Shown piece after piece: positions 1 through 9,013 of a stretch of DNA of 64,000 bases. How positions within the stretch are numbered: the first letter of the stretch is position 1; each line of letters starts with the position of its first letter. The translations under genes and the position numbers were made by a program. Source of the DNA: Streptomyces lavendofoliae (GTDB lineage Bacteria > Actinomycetota > Actinomycetes > Streptomycetales > Streptomycetaceae). The notes under the pieces are model-generated. The model made no database searches. It had not been told where the DNA came from and saw nothing but the letters and a program-made list of their open reading frames with translations. The stretch lies in the NCBI RefSeq assembly GCF_014649735.1, contig NZ_BMTP01000002.1:179697-243696 (forward strand), written 5' to 3'.

Positions 1-22
1 CCCCCCCCCCCCCCCCCCCCCC
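1..22. repeat. Poly-C homopolymer at the window edge
   Basis: The window begins with 22 consecutive C residues, 16 bases before the start codon of tdh. Such a run is unusual even in G+C-rich DNA and lies in the expected 5' leader of tdh. It may be a real slippage-prone tract or an assembly or gap-filling artefact; the sequence alone cannot decide. Confidence 0.8.
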
Positions 23-38
23 GCCTGGAGCCGCACTG

Positions 39-1067
39 ATGAAGGCACTCGTCAAGCACAAGGCCGAGCCCGGTCTCTGGCTCATGGACGTGCCGGAGCC
101 CGAGACCGGGCCCGGCGACGTGCTGATCCGGGTGCTGCGCACCGGCATCTGCGGTACGGACCTGCACATCCGCTCCTGGGACGGCTGGGCGCGGCAGGCG
201 GTGTCGACGCCGCTGGTGCTGGGGCACGAGTTCGTCGGCGAGGTGGCGCACGTCGGTGCCGACGTCACGGACATCGCGGTCGGCGACCTGGTCAGCGGTG
301 AGGGCCACCTGGTGTGCGGCAAGTGCCGCAACTGCCTGGCGGGGCGGCGCCACCTGTGCCGGGCCACGGTGGGCCTGGGCGTCGGGCGCGACGGCGCGTT
401 CGCCGAGTACGTCGCGCTGCCCGCGTCCAACGTGTGGGTGCACCGCACGAAGGTGGACCTGGACGTGGCGGCGATCTTCGACCCGTTCGGCAACGCCGTG
501 CACACCGCGCTGTCCTTCCCGCTCGTCGGCGAGGACGTCCTGATCACCGGCGCGGGCCCGATCGGGATCATGGCCGCGGCGGTCGCCCGCCACGCGGGCG
601 CGCGCAACGTGGTGATCACCGATGTGAGCGAGTCGCGGCTGGAGCTGGCCCGCAAGGTGGGCGCGACGCTCGCCGTGAACGTGGCCGAGACCAGCATCGC
701 GGAGGCGCAGCGGCAGCTGGGGCTGCGCGAGGGCTTCGACATCGGGCTGGAGATGTCCGGCCGCCCGGAGGCCATGCGGGACATGGTCGCGAACATGACG
801 CACGGCGGCCGGATCGCGATGCTGGGCCTGCCCGCCGAGGAGTTCGCCGTCGACTGGTCGAAGATCGTCACCTCGATGATCACGGTCAAGGGCATCTACG
901 GCCGGGAGATGTTCGAGACGTGGTACGCCATGACCGTGCTGCTGGAGGGCGGTCTCGACCTCGGCCCGGTGATCACGGGCAGCTACGGCTACCAGGACTT
1001 CGACGCCGCGTTCGACGAGGCGGCCACCGCCCGCAGCGGCAAGATCATCCTGGACTGGACCGCTTAG
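39..1067 (+). CDS. tdh: L-threonine 3-dehydrogenase
   Basis: Zinc- and NAD-dependent medium-chain dehydrogenase that oxidises L-threonine to 2-amino-3-oxobutyrate, the first step of threonine breakdown to glycine and acetyl-CoA. It has 342 residues, the usual length. Catalytic zinc ligands are visible as C38 (GICGTD), H63 and E64 (GHEF). The structural zinc site is C93, C96, C99 and C107. The Rossmann motif GAGPIG lies near residue 172. The next gene, kbl, encodes the enzyme that consumes its product, 143 bases downstream on the same strand, which fixes the function well beyond a generic alcohol dehydrogenase. The ATG is preceded by CTGGAG at a usable spacing. Confidence 0.95.
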   Translation: MKALVKHKAEPGLWLMDVPEPETGPGDVLIRVLRTGICGTDLHIRSWDGWARQAVSTPLVLGHEFVGEVAHVGADVTDIAVGDLVSGEGHLVCGKCRNCLAGRRHLCRATVGLGVGRDGAFAEYVALPASNVWVHRTKVDLDVAAIFDPFGNAVHTALSFPLVGEDVLITGAGPIGIMAAAVARHAGARNVVITDVSESRLELARKVGATLAVNVAETSIAEAQRQLGLREGFDIGLEMSGRPEAMRDMVANMTHGGRIAMLGLPAEEFAVDWSKIVTSMITVKGIYGREMFETWYAMTVLLEGGLDLGPVITGSYGYQDFDAAFDEAATARSGKIILDWTA

Positions 1068-1071
1068 ACGT

Positions 1072-1113
1072 CCGGCTCGGTCCTCCCCCGGCCCGGCTCG
1101 GTCCTCCCCCGGC
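1072..1113. repeat. Tandem duplication of 21 bp between tdh and kbl
   Basis: Two exact adjacent copies of a 21-base unit beginning CCGGCTCGGTCCTC lie just after the tdh stop codon. The rest of the tdh-kbl gap is G+C-rich with several GGCGCC/GGGGCGCC inverted segments. The copies look like a replication-slippage duplication; no function is evident. Confidence 0.75.
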
Positions 1114-1210
1114 CCCGCCGGGGCGCCGGCCCCCTCCGGGGCGCCTGCCGCGGGCGCTCCCGCGGCACCCGCCCGCCACGTCCTCGTTGTGACCCTAAGG
1201 AGTACCCCTC

Positions 1211-2392
1211 ATGTACGCGTCCGTCCGCGACGAGCTGCGCGCCACCCTCGACGAGATCCGCGACGCCGGCCTCTACAAGCCGGAACGGGTCATCGGCACC
1301 CCGCAGAGCGCGAAGGTCTCCGTCCCCTCCGGTGAGGTGCTGAACTTCTGCGCGAACAACTACCTGGGGCTCGCCGACCACCCCGAGGTCGTCGCCGCCG
1401 CGAAGGAGGCGCTGGACCGCTGGGGCTACGGCATGGCGTCCGTGCGGTTCATCTGCGGTACGCAGGACGTGCACAAGGAGCTGGAGCAGCGGCTGTCGGC
1501 GTTCCTCGGGCAGGAGGACACGATCCTCTACTCCTCCTGCTTCGACGCGAACGGCGGTGTCTTCGAGACGCTGCTCGGTCCCGAGGACGCGGTGATCTCC
1601 GACGCCCTCAACCACGCCTCGATCATCGACGGCATCCGGCTGTCCAAGGCGCGGCGCCACCGGTACGCCAACCGTGACATGGCCGACCTGGAGAAGCAGC
1701 TCAAGGAGACGCAGGACGCCCGGCGGCGCCTCATCGTCACCGACGGCGTGTTCTCCATGGACGGCTACGTCGCGCCGCTGCCGGAGATCTGCGACCTCGC
1801 CGACCGGTACGACGCCATGGTCATGGTCGACGACTCCCACGCGGTCGGTTTCGTCGGCCCCGGCGGCCGGGGCACGCCGGAGCTGCACGGGGTGATGGAC
1901 CGGGTCGACATCATCACCGGAACGCTCGGCAAGGCGCTGGGCGGCGCGTCCGGCGGTTACGTCGCCGCGCGGGCGGAGATCGTGGAGCTGCTGCGCCAGC
2001 GTTCGCGCCCGTACCTCTTCTCCAACTCCCTCGCCCCGGTGATCGCCGCCGCGTCGCTGAAGGTCCTGGACCTGCTGGAGTCGGCCGGCGACCTGCGGGA
2101 GAAGCTGGTGGCCAACACCAAGCTGTTCCGTACGAGGATGACGGAGGCGGGTTTCGAGATCCTGCCCGGCGACCACGCGATCGCCCCGGTGATGATCGGT
2201 GACGCGGCCGAGGCCGGACGGATGGCGGAGCTGCTGCTGGAGCGGGGCGTGTACGTGATCGGCTTCTCGTACCCGGTGGTGCCCATGGGGCAGGCCCGCA
2301 TCCGGGTGCAGCTGTCCGCGGCGCACTCGACGCGGGACGTGGAGCGGGCGGTGGCGGCGTTCGTCGACGCCCGGGCGGCGATGGCCGGGTGA
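1211..2392 (+). CDS. kbl: Glycine C-acetyltransferase (2-amino-3-ketobutyrate CoA ligase)
   Basis: PLP-dependent alpha-oxoamine synthase that cleaves 2-amino-3-oxobutyrate with CoA to glycine and acetyl-CoA, completing the threonine pathway begun by Tdh. It has 393 residues. Family motifs: FCANNYLGL near residue 50, [11 protein letters not shown] near 205 (PLP-ring Asp/His), and GTLGKALGG with the Schiff-base lysine at K241. A clear ribosome site (AAGGAG) precedes the ATG. It lies downstream of tdh and 21 bases upstream of a LysR gene, so the three are probably co-transcribed. The family also contains KAS-type enzymes of haem and biotin synthesis, but the tdh neighbour makes Kbl the best call. 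Confidence 0.95.
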   Translation: MYASVRDELRATLDEIRDAGLYKPERVIGTPQSAKVSVPSGEVLNFCANNYLGLADHPEVVAAAKEALDRWGYGMASVRFICGTQDVHKELEQRLSAFLGQEDTILYSSCFDANGGVFETLLGPEDAVISDALNHASIIDGIRLSKARRHRYANRDMADLEKQLKETQDARRRLIVTDGVFSMDGYVAPLPEICDLADRYDAMVMVDDSHAVGFVGPGGRGTPELHGVMDRVDIITGTLGKALGGASGGYVAARAEIVELLRQRSRPYLFSNSLAPVIAAASLKVLDLLESAGDLREKLVANTKLFRTRMTEAGFEILPGDHAIAPVMIGDAAEAGRMAELLLERGVYVIGFSYPVVPMGQARIRVQLSAAHSTRDVERAVAAFVDARAAMAG

Positions 2393-2413
2393 CGGCCGGG
2401 TGACAATGGCAGG

Positions 2414-3334
2414 GTGATCGACCCCCGCCGGCTGCGCATCCTGCGGGCCGCGGCGGACCACCGTACGGTGACCGCCGCGGCCGCCGCGCTGTACCTGACC
2501 CCGTCCGCCGTCTCGCAGCAGCTCGCCGCGCTGGAGCAGGAGACGGGTCACGTGCTGCTGACCCGCAGCGGCAAGGGCGTGCGGCTCACGGCGGCCGGGG
2601 AGATCCTGCTGGAGCACGCCAACGAGGTGCTGGCCCAGCTGGAGCGGGCGGAGGCGGAGCTCGCGGCGTACGCGGGCGGGAACGCCGGGGAGGTGACTGT
2701 CGCGGCGTTCGCGACCGGCATCGCCGAGGTGCTGGCGCCCGCGATCGGGCGGCTGGCCGGGACGCACCCCGGCATCCGGGTGCGGGTGAAGGACGCGGAG
2801 GGCGACGAGTCGCTGCCGCTGGTCCTGGACGGCGAGGCGGACGTGGCGCTGGCGGTGGAGTACCGGGGCGCGCCGCGCGAGGGCGACCGGCGGCTGGCGC
2901 GGGTCCCGCTGTACGCGGAGCCGTTCGACGCGGTGCTGCACGCGGGGCACGCGCTGGCGCAGGAGCCGGAGGTGGGGCTCGCGTCGCTCGCGGACGCCGA
3001 CTGGATCGCGCCCTATCCGGGCAACCCGTGCCACGACATGGTGCTGCTCGCCTGCGAGCTGGCCGGCTTCGACCCCCGGCTCGTGCACTCATCGGACGAC
3101 TTCCGCGCGGTGGTCGCCCTGGCGGGCGCGGGCGCGGGCGTCGCCCTGGTGCCGCGCTCGGCGCTGCGGGGCATCGAGCTCAAGGACGTGGTGGTGCGCC
3201 CGGTCGCGGGCCCGGCGGCGTTCCGGCGGGTGTTCGCGGCGGTGCGGCGCGGCGCGGAGGAGCACCCGCTGATCCGCCCGGTCCTGAGCGCCCTGGCGGC
3301 AGCGGCGCGGGGGCTGTCGGCCCCGGGCGGGTGA
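2414..3334 (+). CDS. LysR-family transcriptional regulator
   Basis: A 306-residue LysR-type regulator. The N-terminal winged helix-turn-helix spans about residues 1-60 (LRILRAAADHRTVTAAAAAL, then TPSAVSQQLAALE), followed by the linker helix and a periplasmic-binding-like effector domain from about residue 90. It starts with GTG 21 bases after kbl and on the same strand, unlike the usual divergent LysR arrangement, so it is likely in the tdh-kbl transcript. Control of threonine breakdown is inferred from position only; the effector is unknown. Confidence 0.9.
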   Translation: MIDPRRLRILRAAADHRTVTAAAAALYLTPSAVSQQLAALEQETGHVLLTRSGKGVRLTAAGEILLEHANEVLAQLERAEAELAAYAGGNAGEVTVAAFATGIAEVLAPAIGRLAGTHPGIRVRVKDAEGDESLPLVLDGEADVALAVEYRGAPREGDRRLARVPLYAEPFDAVLHAGHALAQEPEVGLASLADADWIAPYPGNPCHDMVLLACELAGFDPRLVHSSDDFRAVVALAGAGAGVALVPRSALRGIELKDVVVRPVAGPAAFRRVFAAVRRGAEEHPLIRPVLSALAAAARGLSAPGG

Positions 3335-3527
3335 CGGACGCGCCCCGTACGGGGAGGGGCGAGCCGGGACGGACGGCGCGAGCGGCGGGGCGGTACGCGG
3401 ACCGGCGATGGCCCCGTGGCCCGGCGAGCGGCGCCCACGCCGGCGGTGACCCCTGGCCCGGCGGGCGGGGGACGCTGCTCCCGCCCGCCCGCCGGGGCGC
3501 GGGTGGCTTCGCCTCCCGGGGCGCCCG

Positions 3528-3659
3528 CTACTTCTCGTCCTCCTCGGATGTGCGGGACGCGGTCTCAGGGTCGGCGGCCGGGGAGGTGTCCGGTTCCGCG
3601 GTGCGGGTCGCTTCGGCGCGGATCAGGGCGTTCAGGGCCGCGAAGGGGTCGATGGGCAT
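3528..3659 (-). CDS. Small acidic hypothetical protein (43 aa)
   Basis: A 43-residue protein beginning MPIDPFAALNAL and ending in the acidic tail SEEDEK. The start was chosen because an ideal AGGAGG site lies seven bases upstream of this ATG; the frame is open further upstream but without a better start. The first 20 residues could form an amphipathic helix and the rest looks disordered. It lies 53 bases downstream of a small secreted protein on the same strand. No recognised family. The strong ribosome site argues that it is real. Confidence 0.6.
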   Translation of the reverse strand: MPIDPFAALNALIRAEATRTAEPDTSPAADPETASRTSEEDEK

Positions 3660-3712
3660 GGCTGTCCTCCTGGTCGGTGACGTGGTCGGGCCGCGCGGGC
3701 GGGGCGTACCGC

Positions 3713-4048
3713 TCAGCAGCGCAGGACCACGCACCGGACGGCGCGTACCGCCGGGTGGGCCGTGAGGAGGGGCGGCGCGGCGGGCTGGGTCGCCGCCGGG
3801 CGCCGGCCGGGGCGGAGGGCCGCCGCCGGGGGACGGAGGGCGCGCCGGTGGCGGCGGTCCGCGCGGTGCGGGACGGCCCCCTCGGCCTCCGTCAGGTCCG
3901 GGTCGGGCGCCGCCGGGGCGACCGGACGTGGTTCGGCGCCGGCGGGCGCCGCGGTCCCGGCCGCCGCCCCGAAGAGGGCGGCCAGCACCAGGAGGGCGAC
4001 CAGCACGGCCCGGCGAGCGGTGGCGACGAACCGGGGCGTGCTGGTCAT
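3713..4048 (-). CDS. Putative secreted or membrane-anchored small protein
   Basis: A 111-residue protein with a Sec-type signal: basic start, hydrophobic core AVLVALLVLAALFGAAAG, and possible cleavage after AGA near residue 38. The mature part is rich in Pro, Ala and Arg and has two cysteines at the C-terminus, with no recognisable domain. AAAGGA lies at a plausible distance before the ATG. It sits between an APC permease and the 43-residue protein, all on the minus strand. The low-complexity mature region leaves some doubt that the reading frame is real. Confidence 0.5.
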   Translation of the reverse strand: MTSTPRFVATARRAVLVALLVLAALFGAAAGTAAPAGAEPRPVAPAAPDPDLTEAEGAVPHRADRRHRRALRPPAAALRPGRRPAATQPAAPPLLTAHPAVRAVRCVVLRC

Positions 4049-4186
4049 GGGCGTTCCTTTGCCCGTGGCCGGCCGCCTTGTGCCGCTAGGGCGCCAGAAC
4101 CGCTCGTTCGGCGGAGCCGGGCCCGGGCGGCGCCGGCCGCCTCCCCGTTCCGGTGAGCCGCCGGGACGTGCCGCCCCCCGGGGCGC

Positions 4187-5539
4187 CTACCCCCGCTGCT
4201 TGCGGGCCGACATCCAGGCGTAGACCAGCACGCCGGCGAAGAGGAACAGCACGCCCTGGTAGACCGCCGCGTAGCCGGAACCGGCGACCAGCCACATGGA
4301 GAACGCGAAGGCGACGACCGCGAGGACGGCGTCGCGCACGAGGCGCGGACGGTGGACCCGGTCGCCGCGGCCGGAGGCCAGGAAGTAGATCTGCGCGGCC
4401 GTCGACAGCAGGTAGGGCACCGTGGCGGTGAAGGTGGTGACGAGGACCAGGATCTCGAACACGCCCTCGGAGCCGGCCGTGTAGTTGTAGACGGTCAGCA
4501 GGGAGGCGAGGACCACGGTGACGAGGACGCCGTACGTGGGGACGCCGCGCCGCTTGTGGGTGAACACCTGCGGGAACAGGCCGTCCTTGGCCGCCGCGTA
4601 CGGGGTCTGGGCGCTCAGCAGGGTCCAGCCGTTGAGGGCGCCGATCATGGAGACGACGGCCATGCAGGCGACGGCGGTGCCGCCCCAGGTCCCGCCGAAC
4701 ATGGTGTTGACGGCGGCGGAGAAGGGGGCGCCGGACTCGACGAGCCGGTCGTGGGCGACGAGCCCGAAGACCGAGAGGGTGCCCAGCAGGTAGACGACGG
4801 CGGCGCCGAGCGTGCCGAGGATGGTGGCGCGCCCGACGTTGCGCTCGGGGTCGCGGACCTCGCCGGCGCTGACCGCCGCGGACTCCACGCCCAGATAGCT
4901 GAAGAGCAGGATGGCGGCGGACGCGGAGACCGCGCCGACGGCGCCCGACTCGCTCGCCTGGAAGGGCCCGAGGTTGGCGGAGTCGAAGAAGAACAGGCCG
5001 CCGACGGCCACCAGGAGCAGCGGGACGAACTTCAGGACGGTCGCGACGAGCTGGACGGCGCCTACGTACCGGGTCCCGGCGAGGTTGGCGAGGGCGGGCA
5101 GCCACTGGAGCGCGAGCGCCGCGGCGATGGTGGCGGTCCTGGAGTCCTGCACGGGGACGAGGACGTCGAGGTAGCCGACGGCGGCGACGGCGAGGGCCGC
5201 GTTGGAGACCCAGGTGGTGATCCAGTACGACCAGGCCGAGAGGAAGCCGGCGAAGTCGCCGAAGGCCTCGCGGGCGTAGATGTAGGGGCCGCCGGTGAGG
5301 GGGTGTCGCCGGGCGAGGCGCCCGAAGACCAGCGCGAGGGCGATGGCGCCGGCGGTCAGGACGGCGAACGCGACGAGGCTGATGGTGCCGTAGGGGGCGA
5401 CCGACGCGGGGAGCAGGAAGATCCCGCCGCCGATGATGTTGCCCATGACCAGGGCGGTCGCGATGGGCAGTCCGAAGCTGCGGGCGTGCCTGGACCGCTC
5501 GTCGGGGGTGGGGTCGGTGATCGGGGGGATGCTGGTCAT
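4187..5539 (-). CDS. APC-family amino acid permease
   Basis: A 450-residue integral membrane protein of the amino acid-polyamine-organocation superfamily with about 12 hydrophobic segments. The first helix carries the family's glycine-rich motif (MGNIIGGGIFLLPASVAP, near residues 32-50), which lines the substrate site. It probably imports or exchanges an amino acid or amine across the cytoplasmic membrane; the substrate cannot be read from sequence. The gene is alone with its own 66-base upstream gap, which contains an interrupted inverted repeat. Confidence 0.9.
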   Translation of the reverse strand: MTSIPPITDPTPDERSRHARSFGLPIATALVMGNIIGGGIFLLPASVAPYGTISLVAFAVLTAGAIALALVFGRLARRHPLTGGPYIYAREAFGDFAGFLSAWSYWITTWVSNAALAVAAVGYLDVLVPVQDSRTATIAAALALQWLPALANLAGTRYVGAVQLVATVLKFVPLLLVAVGGLFFFDSANLGPFQASESGAVGAVSASAAILLFSYLGVESAAVSAGEVRDPERNVGRATILGTLGAAVVYLLGTLSVFGLVAHDRLVESGAPFSAAVNTMFGGTWGGTAVACMAVVSMIGALNGWTLLSAQTPYAAAKDGLFPQVFTHKRRGVPTYGVLVTVVLASLLTVYNYTAGSEGVFEILVLVTTFTATVPYLLSTAAQIYFLASGRGDRVHRPRLVRDAVLAVVAFAFSMWLVAGSGYAAVYQGVLFLFAGVLVYAWMSARKQRG

Positions 5540-5552
5540 GGGGGGTGGTGCG

Positions 5553-5588
5553 CCTTTCGCCGTACAAACCTGAACATGGTCAGGTACG
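5553..5588. promoter_or_regulatory. Interrupted inverted repeat upstream of the APC permease
   Basis: In the 66-base gap between the phosphatase-like gene and the permease, GCCGTAC-AAA-CCTGA is mirrored by TCAGG-TACGGC across a short ATGG-containing centre. Its position, 20-50 bases upstream of the permease start, suits an operator. It could instead act as a weak terminator of the upstream gene. No regulator is known. Confidence 0.35.
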
Positions 5589-5605
5589 GCGAACGCTGCA
5601 CCAAA

Positions 5606-7708
5606 TCACCCGCGTTTGTCCGGTGCGACGCGGTCGGCAACCGGAAATGCTTCTTCCGGTTGAGGGCGTGACGGGACTTCCTGCACGGGCACCTGCGGTC
5701 CCTGGCTCTCCCGCAGCCAGCGCCGCAGGACCCGGTGCACCGCCTCGGCGCCCACCAGCCGGTCACCGTCCTCGACCGGTGCGGAGACGGTGCGCGGGAA
5801 CAGCAGGAACGCCTCCGACTGCTCGCCGCCCAGCCCGCCGTGCGAGCCGATCTGCTCCTCGAAGGCGTGCACGGTGCCGGTCCGCGGGTCGTACGTCGAG
5901 TTGACCATGATGTCCGCGGCGTGCGGGAAGGAGTCGGTGCGCCGTACGGCGTCGGCGGCCCCGGGGCCGAAGGCCGCGAGCGGGCCGTCGTCGGTGAGGT
6001 CGTCGACCGGGGTCTCGAACCCGCCGGGGCCGAGCACCACCGAGCCGTGCCGCTCGCTGCGCACCAGCAGGAAGCCGATGCCCGGATGGTCGGCGAGGGT
6101 GCGCAGCAGGGCGGGGTGGCGGCGGTCGATCTCCTCCCGCGACATGCGGTAGCGCACGTCCGGGAACGAGATCAGGCCCAGGTTCCCGGAGGCCAGCACG
6201 ACCGGGTCGGAGGTGCGGGCCGGGCGCTCCTCCCGCCCCTCCTCCACCGGCAGGTGCACCGCGCTGCGCAGCGCGCCGCGCGCCTCGGCGCCGCTCGGGG
6301 CGTGCCGGGCGCGCCGCGGTACGGGCAGTCCGCAGCCGGCCCGGACCAGGTCCCGCAGCGTCAGCCCGTACGCGGACTCGAAGGTCTCGCCGGGGCTCTG
6401 CCCGTGGTCCGACAGGAGCACGACGCGGTACGGGCGCGGGGCGTGTTCGGCCACCTTGGCGATCAGGGCGAGGGAGCGGTCGAGGCGTTCGAGCACCTTG
6501 AGGGCGTCCCGGCCGTGCGGCCCGGAGTGGTGGGCGACCTCGTCGTACCCGACGAGGTCGGCGTACACGGCGGTGCGGCCGGCCAGCATGTCGCCCATGA
6601 CGGCGGCGACGACCACGTCCCGCTCGACGACGGTCGCGAAGGCGCGGATGAAGGGGTACAGCCCGCCGCGGCCGACGCGGGGGCGGTCGCCCCGGATCCG
6701 CGACCGGGTGGACTCGCCGATCTCGCGGCCCACTTCGGCGAGAAAGGAGAGGGCCGTGCGGACGGCGTTGGCGGGGTCGCGGAAGTAGGCGACGTACCCG
6801 GCCCGGGAGCGGTTGCGGCGGCCCCGGCGGGCCGAGACGGACAGCACCAGGGCCAGTTGGTCGGCGCCGCCGCTGAACAGGTTGCCGCGGCTGGCGCCGT
6901 CCAGGGTGAGCAGCCCGCCGTCGCCGGTGCGCTCTATCGCGCGGTGCTGGAGCTCGGCGGCGCAGGCGGGCCGGTTGCTGACCATGAGCCGGCCGGTGTC
7001 CTTCTCGTACCAGCGGAAGGCCGGTACGTCGTGGTTGGTGCCGTGCAGGATGGCGAGCTGGCTGGCGCCGGTCTGGCTGGACCAGTCGGTGCGCCAGGAG
7101 GTGAGGCGGTGGGTGGTGGCGAGCCAGGCGGCGACGGTGGGCATCACCCCGTCGGCCACGGCGTCCCGCAGCACCCGGTGCCCGACGCCGTCGAGCTGGA
7201 GGAACACCGTGCCGGGCGGGCTGGCGGGCCCGAGCGCCGGGGGCTTGGCCCGGCGGCGGCCGGCCAGCCGGTACAGGCGGCTCCGGTAGGCGTTGTCGTC
7301 GCCTACGGCGAGGGCGGTGGAGGTGGCGGACGCGACGGCCGACATCACGGCGGCGACCACGACGGCGTTCTCCGGGGCGGCCTCGCCGCGCCCGTCGGGG
7401 ATGAGCCACAGCGCGAACAGCAGCAGCGAGCCGTTGAGGAAGAAGGCGAGGAACCCCAGGACCAGGGCGGGGACGAGCAGCAGGGCGCGGACGGCCAGCG
7501 GCCACACCAGGGCGCTCAGCAGGCCGAACACCCCGGCGCCCCAGGCGGCGGTGACCGCGGTCCGGGTGATGCTGTCGCCGTCGTCGGACTGGAGCTGGAA
7601 GTCGGGCAGGATCCCGGCGAGCGCCAGCAGCGTGAGGGTGGACACCGCCCACACCACGACGACCCGCAGCAGGGCACCGCCCGCCGTACGCCACCGTGCC
7701 TGGACCAC
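5606..7708 (-). CDS. Membrane-anchored alkaline phosphatase superfamily protein (holin-like N-terminus)
   Basis: A 700-residue two-part protein. Residues 1-140 contain about four hydrophobic helices and resemble the small phage holin/DUF-type membrane module found in actinobacteria. From about residue 165 a type I phosphodiesterase/alkaline phosphatase fold follows, with the metal-binding pattern of that superfamily: LDGVG (Asp), SQTGAS (likely nucleophile Ser/Thr), ADLVGYDEVAHH (Asp and His), LLSDHGQ (Asp-His) and a late GSHGG (His). This suggests a membrane-tethered phosphodiesterase or phosphotransferase; whether the catalytic part is inside or outside depends on helix count. GTG start with GGGAG upstream. 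Likely co-transcribed with the resolvase-like gene 22 bases upstream. Confidence 0.8.
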   Translation of the reverse strand: MVQARWRTAGGALLRVVVVWAVSTLTLLALAGILPDFQLQSDDGDSITRTAVTAAWGAGVFGLLSALVWPLAVRALLLVPALVLGFLAFFLNGSLLLFALWLIPDGRGEAAPENAVVVAAVMSAVASATSTALAVGDDNAYRSRLYRLAGRRRAKPPALGPASPPGTVFLQLDGVGHRVLRDAVADGVMPTVAAWLATTHRLTSWRTDWSSQTGASQLAILHGTNHDVPAFRWYEKDTGRLMVSNRPACAAELQHRAIERTGDGGLLTLDGASRGNLFSGGADQLALVLSVSARRGRRNRSRAGYVAYFRDPANAVRTALSFLAEVGREIGESTRSRIRGDRPRVGRGGLYPFIRAFATVVERDVVVAAVMGDMLAGRTAVYADLVGYDEVAHHSGPHGRDALKVLERLDRSLALIAKVAEHAPRPYRVVLLSDHGQSPGETFESAYGLTLRDLVRAGCGLPVPRRARHAPSGAEARGALRSAVHLPVEEGREERPARTSDPVVLASGNLGLISFPDVRYRMSREEIDRRHPALLRTLADHPGIGFLLVRSERHGSVVLGPGGFETPVDDLTDDGPLAAFGPGAADAVRRTDSFPHAADIMVNSTYDPRTGTVHAFEEQIGSHGGLGGEQSEAFLLFPRTVSAPVEDGDRLVGAEAVHRVLRRWLRESQGPQVPVQEVPSRPQPEEAFPVADRVAPDKRG

Positions 7709-7730
7709 GTCCGTCCGCTCCCGCCCCGGC

Positions 7731-8135
7731 TCAGCAGCCGTCGTAGCCCGCCGTCGGCATGGAGAGCCGGCGGTGCACCTGGGCCTTCATCCCGGCGTCG
7801 TACGCCGGTTCGTCCAGGCCCGCCGTCTCCAGCCGTACGCCGCGGCGCGCGCACTCGGCCGTGAAGTCCCGCGCCGACGTCAGCGCCCGGGCCAGGACCC
7901 GCTCGTTGGGGACCACGAACAGGTCGACCGCCCCCGCCTCGACATCGGCCCACAGCATCCGGTGGTCGGGCCGCATCCCGTAGAACAGCAGCTGCCGGCT
8001 GACGACGTAGCCCCTGCCGGCCGCCCACCGGTCGCACATGGCGTGCTGGCTGCGGGTGTCGACCAGGAAGGGGTCGCTGTCGAGCTCCTCGAGCGGCGTC
8101 AGGCTCGCGATCGCCGCCACGCGTACGTCGTCCAT
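7731..8135 (-). CDS. Stand-alone resolvase-fold (serine recombinase-like) protein, probably non-catalytic
   Basis: A 134-residue protein; the start is placed at the ATG of MDDVRVAAI, since the 15 codons before it lack family similarity. The body follows the N-terminal domain of serine recombinases: a first strand VRVAAIAS, a helix with SQHAMCDRWAAGRGY, RPDHRMLWADVEAGAVDLFVV, and the ERVLARAL segment. The invariant arginine of the YARVS motif is missing, and there is no DNA-binding domain, so strand exchange is unlikely. It lies immediately upstream of the phosphatase-like gene on the same strand. Family assignment is by pattern only. Confidence 0.6.
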   Translation of the reverse strand: MDDVRVAAIASLTPLEELDSDPFLVDTRSQHAMCDRWAAGRGYVVSRQLLFYGMRPDHRMLWADVEAGAVDLFVVPNERVLARALTSARDFTAECARRGVRLETAGLDEPAYDAGMKAQVHRRLSMPTAGYDGC

Positions 8136-8180
8136 GCCGCCGACCCTACTCCGATCATCTCCGGGCGAGGAGGCGCGCAT

Positions 8181-8192
8181 TTACGCTCGTAA
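8181..8192. promoter_or_regulatory. 12-bp palindrome in a divergent promoter region
   Basis: TTACG-CT-CGTAA lies in the 95-base gap between the divergent resolvase-like gene and the metallo-hydrolase gene, about 40 bases upstream of both starts. This A/T-richer palindrome is the only obvious symmetrical element in the gap and could bind a regulator of either gene. Confidence 0.35.
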
Positions 8193-8230
8193 GAACTCGT
8201 ACGGGCTGTGCGGGAGCGAGGAGGGCGGGC

Positions 8231-9013
8231 GTGCCGGTGGAAGTCACGTGGTGGGGTCATGCCACTTGTACGGTGCAGGACTCGGGGGTGCGGGTGCTGA
8301 CCGATCCGTTGTTCGCGCGCCGTTTCGCCCATCTGCGGCGGCGGCGGGGCGCGCTGCCCCCGCCGGCCGCCGCGCGGGCGGAGGTGGTGCTGGTGTCGCA
8401 CCTGCACTCCGACCACCTGCACCTGCCGTCGCTGGCCCGGCTCGCCCCGGGCACCCGGCTCGTCGTGCCGCGCGGGGCGGTCCGCGCGGTGCCGGGGCTG
8501 CGGAGGCTGGCGGCGGCGGGCGGGTATCCGGTCACCGAGGTGGCCGCCGGGGACGAGGTGAAGGTGGAGGAGCTGGTGGTGCGGGCGGTGCCGGCGCACC
8601 ACGACGGGCGGCGGCTGCCGGTGGGGCCGCATCGCTCGCCCGCGCTCGGGTATGTGATCAGCGGTGCGGCGCGGACGTACTTCGCCGGGGACACCGGACT
8701 GTTCGACGGGATGGCGGAGGCCGTGGGCGAGGTGGATGTGGCGCTGCTGCCGGTCGGCGGGTGGGGGCCGTTCCTGGGGCACGGCCATATGGACGCGGCG
8801 CGGGCGGCCCGGGCGCTGGCCGAGCTGGCACCGCGCGCGGCCGTTCCCGTGCACTACGGCACGTACTGGCCGATCGGGCTGGACGGGGTCCGGCCGCACG
8901 AGTTTCACGCGCCGGGTGACGAGTTCGCGCGCCACGCGGCGCGGCTGGCGCCCGGGGTGGTGGTGCACCGGCCGGCGCACGGCGAGAGCGTCCGGCCGGA
9001 GGTGTCCGGGTGA
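8231..9013 (+). CDS. UlaG-like MBL-fold metal-dependent hydrolase
   Basis: A 260-residue metallo-beta-lactamase-fold protein of the UlaG/L-ascorbate-6-phosphate lactonase-like group. It has the opening motif VTWWGHATC near residue 5, the metal site SHLHSDHLH near residue 57 (HxHxDH), DTG near 155 and late histidines in GHGHMD and PVHYGTYW. The substrate is unknown; the family cleaves lactones, phosphodiesters or amides. GTG start with GAGGAGGG upstream. The stop overlaps the next gene's start by four bases (GTGA), so it is translationally coupled to the DedA-type protein. Confidence 0.85.
   Translation: MPVEVTWWGHATCTVQDSGVRVLTDPLFARRFAHLRRRRGALPPPAAARAEVVLVSHLHSDHLHLPSLARLAPGTRLVVPRGAVRAVPGLRRLAAAGGYPVTEVAAGDEVKVEELVVRAVPAHHDGRRLPVGPHRSPALGYVISGAARTYFAGDTGLFDGMAEAVGEVDVALLPVGGWGPFLGHGHMDAARAARALAELAPRAAVPVHYGTYWPIGLDGVRPHEFHAPGDEFARHAARLAPGVVVHRPAHGESVRPEVSG

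Noticed and set aside
1064..3088. 674-codon minus-strand frame across kbl and LysR
   Set aside because: Arg/Val/His-rich shadow of two well-supported plus-strand genes.
5735..7864. 709-codon plus-strand open frame antisense to the phosphatase-like gene
   Set aside because: Composition is Gly/Ala/Val/Glu-rich low complexity, typical of a shadow frame in G+C-rich DNA; the minus-strand gene has clear active-site motifs.
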